The translations under genes were made by a program, and so were the position numbers. Below, piece after piece: positions 37,946 through 45,875 of a stretch of DNA of 49,601 nucleotides. Within the stretch, counting starts at the first letter, position 1; each line of letters begins with the position of its first letter. The notes below the pieces were generated by a model that was given only the letters and a program-made list of their open reading frames with translations, searched no databases and was not told where the DNA came from. Origin of the DNA: Streptomyces radicis (lineage in GTDB: Bacteria > Actinomycetota > Actinomycetes > Streptomycetales > Streptomycetaceae); NCBI RefSeq assembly GCF_003626575.1, contig NZ_RBDY01000044.1, positions 1-49,601 of the forward strand, given 5' to 3'.

Positions 37946-38971
37946 ATGAAAGAGAACGACACGGGGGGACCCCATGTCCCCCGGGGCCGCGGAAGAGCCG
38001 TGGCCGACACCGAGGGCGGCGCCGAGGGCCGCCCCAGAGCCGACACCAAGGGCAGCCCCAAGAGCAGCGCCAAGGGCAGTACCAAGGGGAGCGCCGAGCA
38101 CAACGCGGCCGCCTACGCGTTCCTCACCCCCTGGCTCATCGGGATGCTGGTCTTCACGATCGGCCCGATGCTCTTCTCCCTCTATCTGGCGTTCACCCGC
38201 TACGACCTGGCCGACCCTCCCGAGTGGATCGGCCTGGAGAACTTCCGGCGGATGTTCACCACCGACCCGAGGTTCCTGACCTCGGTCGACGTCACGCTCA
38301 CCTATGTCCTGTGGTCGGTGCCGCTGCTGCTCGTGGTCTCGCTGGCCCTGGCGATGGTGCTCAACCGCGGGCTGCGCTTCCTGTCCGGCTACCGCGCGCT
38401 GTTCTACATGCCGTCGCTCATCGGCGGCAGCGTCGCCGTGGCCGCGCTGTGGCGGCAGATATTCGGCGAGGAGGGCATCGTCAACAAGGCCCTGGCGTTC
38501 GTCGGCATCGACCACGGCAGCTGGGTCGGCGACCCGGCGTCCGCGCTGTACACGATCGTGGTGCTCCAGGTCTGGACGTTCGGCTCGGCGATGGTGATCT
38601 TCCTGGCCGGGCTGCGGCAGATCCCGCGGGAGCTGTACGACGCGGCGGCGGTGGACGGGGCGAGCGCCTGGCGCAGGCTCCGCAGCGTCACGCTGCCGAT
38701 GCTCTCGCCGCTGGTGTTCTTCAATCTGCTGCTCGGGGTCGTCAACGCCTTCCAGGCGTTCACGGGCGCCTATGTCGTCAGCAACGGCACCGGAGGGCCC
38801 GCCGACTCCACCCTCTTCTACACCCTCTACCTCTACGAACAGGGCTTCGCCCAGCTCAACATGGGCTACGCGGCGGCCATGGCCTGGGTCCTGGTCCTCG
38901 GCCTCGCGGTCTTCACCGGGCTCCTCTTCCTCAGCTCCCGGTACTGGGTCCACTACGGAGACGAACGATGA
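37946..38971 (+). CDS. Sugar-type ABC transporter permease (MalF/UgpA-like)
   Basis: 341 residues, six transmembrane helices starting at AYAFLTPWLIGMLVFTIGPMLFSLYLAFTRYD. The ATPase-docking loop is DAAAVDGASAWRRLRSVTLPMLSP (EAA loop). The N-terminal 55 residues are hydrophilic and low-complexity, with a Lys/Ser repeat (DTKGSPKSSAKGSTKGSAE) not typical of the family. With the next two genes it forms an importer for a sugar or sugar-like polar compound. ATG 37946 has GGAGG about 8 nt upstream. No ATPase gene is present; in Streptomyces such importers often share the MsiK ATPase encoded elsewhere. Confidence 0.93.
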   Translation: MKENDTGGPHVPRGRGRAVADTEGGAEGRPRADTKGSPKSSAKGSTKGSAEHNAAAYAFLTPWLIGMLVFTIGPMLFSLYLAFTRYDLADPPEWIGLENFRRMFTTDPRFLTSVDVTLTYVLWSVPLLLVVSLALAMVLNRGLRFLSGYRALFYMPSLIGGSVAVAALWRQIFGEEGIVNKALAFVGIDHGSWVGDPASALYTIVVLQVWTFGSAMVIFLAGLRQIPRELYDAAAVDGASAWRRLRSVTLPMLSPLVFFNLLLGVVNAFQAFTGAYVVSNGTGGPADSTLFYTLYLYEQGFAQLNMGYAAAMAWVLVLGLAVFTGLLFLSSRYWVHYGDER

Positions 38972-39894
38972 CCGCGACAACCGCCGCGCGCCCCCCGCGC
39001 CCCCCGCACACCACCCGCCCCCCGCGCACGCGCCGGCTGCTGTTCGGCAACCGGCCCACGCGCAACCCGTTGCTCCGCGCGATCGCCAGCCACAGCGTGA
39101 TGATCATGGCGCTGGTGCTGATGCTCTATCCGCTGCTGTGGATGGTCGGCGCGTCGTTCCGCCCCGACAACCAGGTCTTCACGACGCTCGGCCTGTGGAC
39201 CGGCGACGTCACCACCGAGAATTACACCAACGGCTGGGGCGGCGGCGACCAGCTCAACTTCTCGCGGTTCTTCCTCAACTCACTGACCCTGACGGTCCTG
39301 TCGATCGTCGGCAACCTGATCAGCTGCTCCCTGACCGCCTACGCGTTCGCCCGCCTCGAATTCCGGTTCAAGAGAACGCTGTTCGCGCTCGTCATCGGCA
39401 CCCTGCTGCTGCCGTACCACGTCACGCTGGTGCCGCAGTACATCCTCTTCAACCAGCTGGGCTGGGTGAACACGTTCCTGCCGCTCGTGGTGCCCAAGAT
39501 CATGGCGACGGACGCGTTCTTCATCTTCCTGATGGTCCAGTTCATCCGCGCCCTGCCCACCAGCCTGGACGACGCCGCCCGCATCGACGGCTGCGGCCAC
39601 TGGGGGATCTTCCGCCGGGTCGTCGTCCCGCTGTCGATCCCGGCCCTCGGCACGACGGCGCTGTTCACGTTCATCAACACCTGGAACGACTTCCTCGGCC
39701 CGATGCTCTACCTGACCGAGCCGGACACCTGGACGGTCTCGCAGGGGCTCGCGTCGTTCCTCGACGCCACGGGCCAGTCCGAGTACGGCTCGCTGTTCGC
39801 CATGTCCACGCTCTCGCTGGTGCCCGTGGTCGGCTTCTTCATCGCCGCCCAGCGGCTGCTGATCGAGGGCATCGCCACCACCGGGCTCAAGTGA
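38968..39894 (+). CDS. Sugar-type ABC transporter permease (MalG/UgpE-like)
   Basis: 308 residues. Pro/Arg-rich cytoplasmic head (ARPPRPPHTTRPPRTRR), first helix SVMIMALVLMLYPLLWMVGASF, periplasmic segment with ENYTNGWGGGDQLNFSRFFLNSL, and six helices in all. EAA loop DDAARIDGCGHWGIFRRVVVPLSIP. ATG 38968 overlaps the preceding stop by 4 bp (ATGA), giving translational coupling. Partner of the permease at 37946. Confidence 0.94.
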   Translation: MTATTAARPPRPPHTTRPPRTRRLLFGNRPTRNPLLRAIASHSVMIMALVLMLYPLLWMVGASFRPDNQVFTTLGLWTGDVTTENYTNGWGGGDQLNFSRFFLNSLTLTVLSIVGNLISCSLTAYAFARLEFRFKRTLFALVIGTLLLPYHVTLVPQYILFNQLGWVNTFLPLVVPKIMATDAFFIFLMVQFIRALPTSLDDAARIDGCGHWGIFRRVVVPLSIPALGTTALFTFINTWNDFLGPMLYLTEPDTWTVSQGLASFLDATGQSEYGSLFAMSTLSLVPVVGFFIAAQRLLIEGIATTGLK

Positions 39895-39905
39895 GGGGAT
39901 CCACG

Positions 39906-41237
39906 ATGCGACGCACGGCACGTCCACGGGCGGTCATCGCCGCCGCGCTGCTCGCCCTGCTCGCCGGGGGCTGCGGCCAGCCGATGCCGGACCACTCGCC
40001 CCAGGAGCTGCGCGGCCAGGGCGAGATCGGCGGCGACATCCGCTTCTCGTGGTGGGGCTCCGCCTCGCGCAACGAGCGGACCAACGAGGTCGCCGACCTG
40101 TTCGAGGAGGAGTTCCCCGGCACCGACGTCAAGCGCGAGGCCGCCGACTGGGGCAACTACTTCAAGCGCCTCAACGTCCAGGGCGCGGGCCGCAACATGC
40201 CCTGCGTCACCCAGCTCCAGGCCCGCACGCTCGGCGACTTCACCGCGCGCGACGCGCTGCTCCCGCTCGACCCGATGATCGAGTCGGGCGCGATCGACGT
40301 GAGCGACATCCCCGAGCCGGTCCTCGACACCGGGCGCGGCCCCGACGGCGCGCTCTACATGCTGCCCACGGGCGCCGCCTACGACGCGCTCACGGTCAAC
40401 GCCACGCTCGCCGACGAGGCCGGGGCCGCGCTGCCCGACGGCGCCTACACGTGGGAGGACTACGCCGACTTCCTGCGCGCCGCCGACGCGGGGCTCCCCG
40501 ATGACATCGCCCCGGTCAACTACCAGGGCGGCCTGCCCAACTTCTTCATCGCCTATGTCGAGGGCCTCGACCAGGACCTCTTCGACGGCCAGCGGCTCGG
40601 CTTCGACAAGCGACTGCTCGCCGACTACTGGGACATGTGGGTCGGCCTGCACGAGGAGGGCCTGACCAACTCGCCCGCCGAGGTCGCCGAGCAGCCCCCT
40701 TCGCCCGAGGCGGGCTATGTCGCCCAGGGCGACGTCATGAGCGACAGCGGCCCTGGCAACGCGCTCACCCCCGTGCAGAACGCCCTCGACGGCGCGCACC
40801 CTGGCCAGGAGGTGGTCACCCTGCCGCTGCCGAGCGGCCCCGAAGGGCGCACGGGCAACGTGCTGATCTCCTCCGGCATGTCCATCCCGCGCAACTGCGA
40901 CAACGTGCCCACGGCCGCCGCGTTCATCGACTTCTGGGCCAACGACGAGCGCGGCGGCGACACCTACGCGTCCGACAACGGCGCGGTCACGAACACCCGC
41001 CTGCTGCAACGCCAGCTGGACGACCCCGAACTGCCCGACCTCAAGAAGCGCGAACTCGCCCTCTACCAGGAGATCGTGGACCGCGACCCGGCCAGCCTCC
41101 TCTATCCGCCGGGCTACATGGCGGTCTTCGAGTCCGCGTTCAGCCGCGCGTTCGACGACGTGGCCTTCGGCAAGAAGACGGTCCCCGAGGCCGTGGACGC
41201 GTTCTTCGCCGAGGCCAACGCGGGCCTCGCCACCTGA
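39906..41237 (+). CDS. ABC transporter substrate-binding lipoprotein
   Basis: 443 residues. Lipoprotein signal MRRTARPRAVIAAALLALLAGGC, lipid Cys23. Family 1 extracellular solute-binding fold: IRFSWWGSASRNERTNEVADLFEEEFPGTDVKREAADWGNYFKRLNVQGAGRNMPCVTQLQ. YMLPTGAAYDALTVNATL and YTWEDYADFLRAAD lie in the first lobe, with NVLISSGMSIPRNCDNVPTAAAFIDFWANDE in the second. Many such proteins bind oligosaccharides, but the enzymes around it suggest a monomeric sugar acid, lactone or polyol. ATG 39906 is 11 nt after the permease stop, with GAGGGGAT upstream. Confidence 0.92.
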   Translation: MRRTARPRAVIAAALLALLAGGCGQPMPDHSPQELRGQGEIGGDIRFSWWGSASRNERTNEVADLFEEEFPGTDVKREAADWGNYFKRLNVQGAGRNMPCVTQLQARTLGDFTARDALLPLDPMIESGAIDVSDIPEPVLDTGRGPDGALYMLPTGAAYDALTVNATLADEAGAALPDGAYTWEDYADFLRAADAGLPDDIAPVNYQGGLPNFFIAYVEGLDQDLFDGQRLGFDKRLLADYWDMWVGLHEEGLTNSPAEVAEQPPSPEAGYVAQGDVMSDSGPGNALTPVQNALDGAHPGQEVVTLPLPSGPEGRTGNVLISSGMSIPRNCDNVPTAAAFIDFWANDERGGDTYASDNGAVTNTRLLQRQLDDPELPDLKKRELALYQEIVDRDPASLLYPPGYMAVFESAFSRAFDDVAFGKKTVPEAVDAFFAEANAGLAT

Positions 41238-41261
41238 CCTCCGACCTCAGGAAGAGACACC

Positions 41262-42467
41262 ATGCACGACGCATCCGAGCCCAGGCCCGGGGCCGCGGCC
41301 CTCGCAGGACTGCGGGTCGTTGACCTCACCCAGGTGATGGCCGGGCCGTTCTGCACCATGATGCTCGCCGACCTCGGCGCCGACGTCATCAAGGTGGAGA
41401 GCCCGGGCGGCGACGCCACCCGGCACTCCTGGGGCGAGACGGGCGAGGGCCGCGACTCGACCGCGTTCTTCGCCCTCAACCGCAACAAGCGCGGCGTGTG
41501 CCTCGACCTCAAGACCGAGGAGGGCCTGGCCGACCTGCACGCCCTCGTGCGCACCGCCGACGTCGTGGTGCACAACTGGCGCCCCGGCGTCGCCGAGCGG
41601 CTGCGCGTCGACCACGCCACCCTGTCCGCGCTCAACCCCCGCCTGATCTACGCCAGCATCTCGGGGTTCGGGGCCAGCGGCCCCTACGCGGGGCGCCCCG
41701 GCTACGACCTGATCGCCCAGGGCATGACCGGCGCGATGTCGGTCACCGGCGAGCCGGGCGGCAGGCCCGTCAAGAACGGCCTGCCGATCGGCGACCTGGG
41801 CGCCGGGCTGCTGCTGGTCGGCGGCATCCTGGCGGCGTATCTGCACCGGCTGCGCACCGGCGAGGGCCAGCGCGTGGAGACCTCGCTCTACGAGGCGCTC
41901 GTGGCCCTCTCGGTGTGGGAGTCCACCGAGTACTGGGCCACGGGCGAGGCGCCGAGGCCGCTGGGCTCGGCCAACCGCATGTCGGGCCCCTACCAGGCGC
42001 TGCGCACCCGCGACGGCCACCTGACGGTCGGCGCCAACAACCAGCGCCTGTGGCAGGCCCTGTGCGCGGCGCTCTCCCTCGAACACCTGGCCGCTGACGA
42101 GCGGTTCGCGACCAATATGGACCGCATGCGCAACCGAGACGAACTCGCCGCCCTGCTCGAGGAGCGGCTCGCCGACGACGACACCGAGGTCTGGGTGGAC
42201 ACCCTGCTCGCCGCGGGCGTCCCCGCCGGGCCGATCCTCGACTACGCCCAGGTACTCGACCACGACCCGCACGTCACGGCGCGCGGCCTGGTCAGGGAGA
42301 TCGACCACCCCGTTGCCGGGCGCGTCAAGGTGCTCGGGCCGCCGATCACGCTGGAGCGCACCCCGGCGACGATCCGCCGCCACCCCCCGCTCATCGGCGA
42401 GCACACCGACGAGGTGCTGGCCGAGATCCGCGCCGAGCGTGAGCGCGGGCGCGAGGGGGAGCGTTGA
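41262..42467 (+). CDS. CaiB/BaiF family III CoA-transferase
   Basis: 401 residues. It moves CoA between carboxylates, for example from succinyl-CoA to an organic acid. N-terminal LAGLRVVDLTQVMAGPFCTMMLADLGADVIKVESPGGDATR; NRNKRGVCLDLKTEEG; VHNWRPGVAERL; catalytic aspartate in PIGDLGAGLL (D178); C-terminal HPPLIGEHTDEVLAEI. Complete and canonical. Its presence among aldolase, lactonase and sugar-transport genes is unusual and means one intermediate is handled as a CoA ester. ATG 41262 has AGGAAGAG upstream. It ends in TTGA overlap with the next gene. Confidence 0.93.
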   Translation: MHDASEPRPGAAALAGLRVVDLTQVMAGPFCTMMLADLGADVIKVESPGGDATRHSWGETGEGRDSTAFFALNRNKRGVCLDLKTEEGLADLHALVRTADVVVHNWRPGVAERLRVDHATLSALNPRLIYASISGFGASGPYAGRPGYDLIAQGMTGAMSVTGEPGGRPVKNGLPIGDLGAGLLLVGGILAAYLHRLRTGEGQRVETSLYEALVALSVWESTEYWATGEAPRPLGSANRMSGPYQALRTRDGHLTVGANNQRLWQALCAALSLEHLAADERFATNMDRMRNRDELAALLEERLADDDTEVWVDTLLAAGVPAGPILDYAQVLDHDPHVTARGLVREIDHPVAGRVKVLGPPITLERTPATIRRHPPLIGEHTDEVLAEIRAERERGREGER

Positions 42468-43258
42468 GCGCCCGGACGCCGGGGGAGGTGCGGGCGGTCC
42501 GCGAGGGCGCGGTCGTCCGGATCACCCTGGCCAACCCCGAGCGCCGCAACGCCCTGACGTTCGCGATGTACGAGCGGCTGCTCGCCGCGTGCGACCTCGC
42601 CGATGAGCCAGGGGTGCGGGTCACGGTGCTGCGCGGCGCGGGCGGCCACGCGTTCGCCGCGGGCACGGACATCGCGGAGTTCGCGGCGTTCGACCCCGGG
42701 ACGGCGGGCGAGGAAGGGCTCGCCTATGAACGGCGCGTGGGCCATGTCATCGCGCGCCTCCTCGCGCTGCGCGCCCCCCTGGTCGGCGTGGTCGAGGGCC
42801 CCGCGGTCGGCGGCGGGCTCGCCCTGGCCGCGGCGTGCGACGTGCTGCTCGCCACGCCCGACGCGAGGTTCGGCGCGCCCATCGCCCGCACGCTGGGCAA
42901 TCTGCTGCCCGCGCCCGTCGTCGCGCGCCTGAAGGACCGGATCGGCGGCGCCCGCACCATGGCGCTGCTGCTGACCGCCGAGCTGATGGACGCGGAGACG
43001 GCCCACGCCGCAGGTCTTGTCCACCGGGTCGTGCCCCGCGACGAGCTGGCGGAACGCGCCGGCGAGCTGGTCGAACGCCTTGCCTCCGCCGCCCCGTTGA
43101 CGCTGGCCGGGCTCAAGGAGACCGACCGCCGCCTGGCCGCGGCCGCCGCGGCTGTCGACACCGACGACCTGCTGCGCGGCGTGTACGGCAGCGCCGACTT
43201 CCGCGAGGGCGTCGCCGCGTTCCTCGCCCACCGCACGCCGCGCTGGGAGGGCCGTTGA
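42464..43258 (+). CDS. Crotonase-fold protein lacking both catalytic glutamates
   Basis: 264 residues, enoyl-CoA hydratase/isomerase superfamily. Start VRAVREGAVVRITLANPERRNALTFAMYERL; CoA/oxyanion loop GHAFAAGTDIAEFAAF; VEGPAVGGGLALAAACDVLLATPDARFGAPIARTLGNLLPA. In hydratases the second loop reads GGGxELA and the next carries xxPE. Here they are GGGLALA and GAPIART, so both glutamates are replaced and simple water addition is unlikely. Decarboxylation, dehalogenation, hydrolysis or isomerisation are known in glutamate-free members. The start codon is TTG 42464 in TTGA overlap with the CoA-transferase stop, with GGGGGAG upstream. Confidence 0.9.
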   Translation: MSARTPGEVRAVREGAVVRITLANPERRNALTFAMYERLLAACDLADEPGVRVTVLRGAGGHAFAAGTDIAEFAAFDPGTAGEEGLAYERRVGHVIARLLALRAPLVGVVEGPAVGGGLALAAACDVLLATPDARFGAPIARTLGNLLPAPVVARLKDRIGGARTMALLLTAELMDAETAHAAGLVHRVVPRDELAERAGELVERLASAAPLTLAGLKETDRRLAAAAAAVDTDDLLRGVYGSADFREGVAAFLAHRTPRWEGR

Positions 43259-44145
43259 CGAGCACCGCCGCGAACGACACCGCCGCGCTTCCCCCGCGCG
43301 TGATCGACGCGCACCAGCACTTCTGGCGCGTCGCGCTCCAGAGCCAGAGCTGGCGCACCGGCGCCCACGCCGCCATCGACCGCGACTACGCCCCCGCCGA
43401 CCTGCGGCCCGCCCTCGCCGCCGCGGGCGTGGACGCCACCGTGCTGGTGCAGTCGGTTGACGGGCCCGAGGAGAACGACCGCCTCGCCGCCTACGCCGCG
43501 CAGGCGCCGGACATCGTGGCCGCGCTCGTGGGCTGGCTGCCGCTCGCCGACCCGGCCGCCGCCCGCGCCGAGCTGGCGCGCTTCGCCCACCCGGCGCTGC
43601 GCGGCGTGCGCGCCCTGGTCGCGCGCGACCCGCTCGACTGGCTCGCCACGCCGTCCGTCGTCGGCCTCTTCCGCGAGCTGGCCGCGCGCGGCCTCGCCTG
43701 GGACGTCGTGCCCGTCACCGCCGAGCAGACGCGTCGGGTGACGGCGCTCGCCGAGGCCGTTCCCGAGCTGCGGATCGTCGTGGACCACCTGGCGCGCCCG
43801 CCGGTGGACAGCGGCGCCTTCGAGCCATGGGCGAGCCACCTCTCCGCGCTCGCCGCCCACCCCGGCGTCGCGTGCAAGGTCTCGATCGGCATCGACGTCC
43901 TCACCGCATGGCCGCGCTGGGACGCCGACGCGCTGCTGCCGTATGTGGCGCACGCCGTCGAGGCGTTCGGGCCCGAGCGGCTCATGCTGGCCAGCAACTG
44001 GCCCGTCGTGCTGCTCCGCCGCGACCACCGGGGCGCGCTCGCCGACCTGGGCGCCGTACTGTCCCGGGCAGGGGTCGGACCCGACGGCCTCGCCGAGATC
44101 CGCGGCCACACCGCCGCCCGCTGGTACGGAGTGCCCACCGCATGA
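43255..44145 (+). CDS. Amidohydrolase-family lactonase-like enzyme (COG3618 type)
   Basis: 296 residues, metal-dependent TIM barrel of the L-fuconolactonase/2-pyrone-dicarboxylate lactonase group. VIDAHQHFWRV (H20, H22 region); TVLVQSVDGPEENDRLAAYA; LVGWLPLADPAAARAELARFAHPALRGVRALV; LRIVVDHLARPP; HPGVACKVSIG; RLMLASNWPVVLL near the end. Many members have GSDWPV at that last position; here Asp is Asn (ASNWPV), a change that may alter metal use. The start is TTG 43255 in a TTGA overlap, with GGGAGG 4 nt upstream. Hydrolysis of a sugar- or hydroxyacid lactone is the likely role. Confidence 0.88.
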   Translation: MTSTAANDTAALPPRVIDAHQHFWRVALQSQSWRTGAHAAIDRDYAPADLRPALAAAGVDATVLVQSVDGPEENDRLAAYAAQAPDIVAALVGWLPLADPAAARAELARFAHPALRGVRALVARDPLDWLATPSVVGLFRELAARGLAWDVVPVTAEQTRRVTALAEAVPELRIVVDHLARPPVDSGAFEPWASHLSALAAHPGVACKVSIGIDVLTAWPRWDADALLPYVAHAVEAFGPERLMLASNWPVVLLRRDHRGALADLGAVLSRAGVGPDGLAEIRGHTAARWYGVPTA

Positions 44146-44657
44146 ACCTTCTCCCCTTCGACGGCCACCACCCCGCCATCGCCCCCGGCGCGTGGCTCGC
44201 CCCCGGCGTGACCCTGATCGGCGCCGTCACCGTCGCCGACGAGGCGAGCGTCTGGTTCGGCACGGTCGCCCGCGCCGACACCGAGCGCATCGAGATCGGC
44301 CGGGGCAGCAACGTGCAGGACGGCTGCGTCCTGCACGCCGACCCCGGCTTCCCCGCCGTCATCGGCGCCCGCGTCTCCGTCGGGCACCGGGCCGTCGTGC
44401 ACGGCAGCACCGTCGAGGACGACGCGCTCGTCGGCATGGGCGCGGTGCTGCTCAACGGCTCGCGCGTGGGCGCGGGTTCGCTGATCGCCGCCGGGACCGT
44501 CGTGCTCGAGGGCGTCCAGGTGCCGCCCGGCTCCCTCGTCGCGGGGGTGCCGGGCACGGTGCGCCGCGCGCTGACCGGGGAAGAGGCCGAGAAGGTCAGG
44601 GCCAACGCCGCGCACTACCGTGACCTGGCCCGCCGCTACTCACACACCGGAGGCTGA
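44142..44657 (+). CDS. Gamma-carbonic-anhydrase-like hexapeptide protein
   Basis: 171 residues, left-handed beta-helix (APGVTLIGAVTVADEASVWFGTVARADTERIEIGRGSNVQDGCVLHADPGFPAVIGARVSVGHRAVVHGSTVEDDALVGMGAVLLNGSRVGAGSLIAAG). The three histidines that bind zinc in gamma carbonic anhydrases are present: H65 (LHADPGFP), H82 (VGHRAV), H87 (VVHGST). PaaY-type thioesterases and CaiE share the fold and often sit in CoA-using catabolic clusters, so a thioesterase role is possible. Start ATG 44142 overlaps the lactonase stop (ATGA). Confidence 0.9.
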   Translation: MNLLPFDGHHPAIAPGAWLAPGVTLIGAVTVADEASVWFGTVARADTERIEIGRGSNVQDGCVLHADPGFPAVIGARVSVGHRAVVHGSTVEDDALVGMGAVLLNGSRVGAGSLIAAGTVVLEGVQVPPGSLVAGVPGTVRRALTGEEAEKVRANAAHYRDLARRYSHTGG

Positions 44658-44660
44658 ACC

Positions 44661-45875
44661 ATGGCTGCCACCACACCCGCCCCCACGACCCAGCCGGTCA
44701 CCGCCCCCGACCTGTCGCCCCACCTCGCCGAGATCCTGCCCGATGACGTCGAACGCGCCACGCTGGTCGCCCGGTTGTACGACCCCGAGGCGGGCGGGCC
44801 CTGTGTGGTGGCGCTGCGCGACGACGAGCTGGTCGACCTCACGCACCACGCGGCGACCGTGGCCGACCTGCTCGACCGGGAGGGCGCCGCCGAGTTCGCG
44901 CGGCTCGCCCCCGCGACGTCGGCGTGGCCCGTCCACGAGGTGCTGGCCGCGACGCTCGCCGGGCGCACCGACGTCCCGCACCTGCTCGCCCCGTGCGACC
45001 TCCAGGTGCTCAAGGCGTGCGGGGTGACCTTCGTCCGCTCGATGATCGAGCGCGTCATCGAGGAGCGCGCCGCGGGCGACCCGTCGCGCGCCGCCACCGT
45101 CCGCGCCCGGGTGCGCGAGGTGATAGGCGGCCACATAGGCGAGTTGGTGCCGGGGTCCCAGCAGGCCGTGCGCGCCAAGGAGGTGCTGATCGCCGAGGGG
45201 CTGTGGTCGCAGTATCTGGAGGTCGGGATAGGCCCCGACGCCGAGGTCTTCACCAAGGCCCCCGTGCTCTCCTCCGTGGGCGTCGGCGCCGAGATCGGGA
45301 TCTGGAGCCGTTCCACGTGGAACAACCCCGAGCCCGAGCTGGTCCTCGCCGTCGACGCGAAGGGCCGCGCGGTCGGCGCGACGCTGGGCAACGACGTCAA
45401 CCTCCGCGACGTGGAGGGCCGCAGCGCCCTGCTGCTCGGCAAGGCCAAGGACAACAACGCCTCGTCCGCGATCGGCCCGTTCATCCGCCTCTTCGACGAG
45501 CACTTCACCGTCGACGACGCCCGCGCCCTGGACATCTCGCTCACCATCGCGGGCGTCGACGGGTTCACGCTGGAGAGCGTGAGCTCGCTGCGCGAGATCA
45601 GCCGCGACCCGCTCGACCTGGTGTCCCAGGCGATGGGCAGGCTGCACCAGTACCCGGACGGGATCATGTTGTTCACCGGCACGATGTTCGCGCCGACCCA
45701 GGACCGCGACGCGCCGGGCCAGGGCTTCACCCACCACATCGGCGACGTGGTGCGCATCGCGGCGCCGCCCCTCGGCACCCTGGTCAACGCGGTGGCGCAC
45801 AGCGAGCAGGCCGCGCCCTGGACGTTCGGCATCCGCGCCCTGATGGCCAACCTCGCGGCGCGGGGGCTGCTGTGA
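44661..45875 (+). CDS. FAH-family hydrolase, KdaraD-like 2-keto-3-deoxy acid dehydratase
   Basis: 404 residues. The fumarylacetoacetate-hydrolase fold is in the C-terminal half: PEPELVLAVDAKGRAVGATLGNDVNLRDVEGRSALLLGKAKDNNASSAIGPFIRLFD (metal and substrate loop), then SSLREISRDPLDLVSQAMGRLHQYPDGIMLFTGTMFAPTQDRDAPGQGFTHHIGDVVRIAAPPLGTLVNAV. That ending resembles 2-dehydro-3-deoxy-D-arabinonate dehydratases, which convert a 2-keto-3-deoxypentonate to alpha-ketoglutarate semialdehyde. The N-terminal half (VLKACGVTFVRSMIERVIEERAAGD) is also typical of that subgroup. This identification rests on remembered motifs; another 2-keto acid is possible. Start 3 nt after the upstream stop, ATG 44661, with CGGAGG upstream. 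Confidence 0.85.
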   Translation: MAATTPAPTTQPVTAPDLSPHLAEILPDDVERATLVARLYDPEAGGPCVVALRDDELVDLTHHAATVADLLDREGAAEFARLAPATSAWPVHEVLAATLAGRTDVPHLLAPCDLQVLKACGVTFVRSMIERVIEERAAGDPSRAATVRARVREVIGGHIGELVPGSQQAVRAKEVLIAEGLWSQYLEVGIGPDAEVFTKAPVLSSVGVGAEIGIWSRSTWNNPEPELVLAVDAKGRAVGATLGNDVNLRDVEGRSALLLGKAKDNNASSAIGPFIRLFDEHFTVDDARALDISLTIAGVDGFTLESVSSLREISRDPLDLVSQAMGRLHQYPDGIMLFTGTMFAPTQDRDAPGQGFTHHIGDVVRIAAPPLGTLVNAVAHSEQAAPWTFGIRALMANLAARGLL

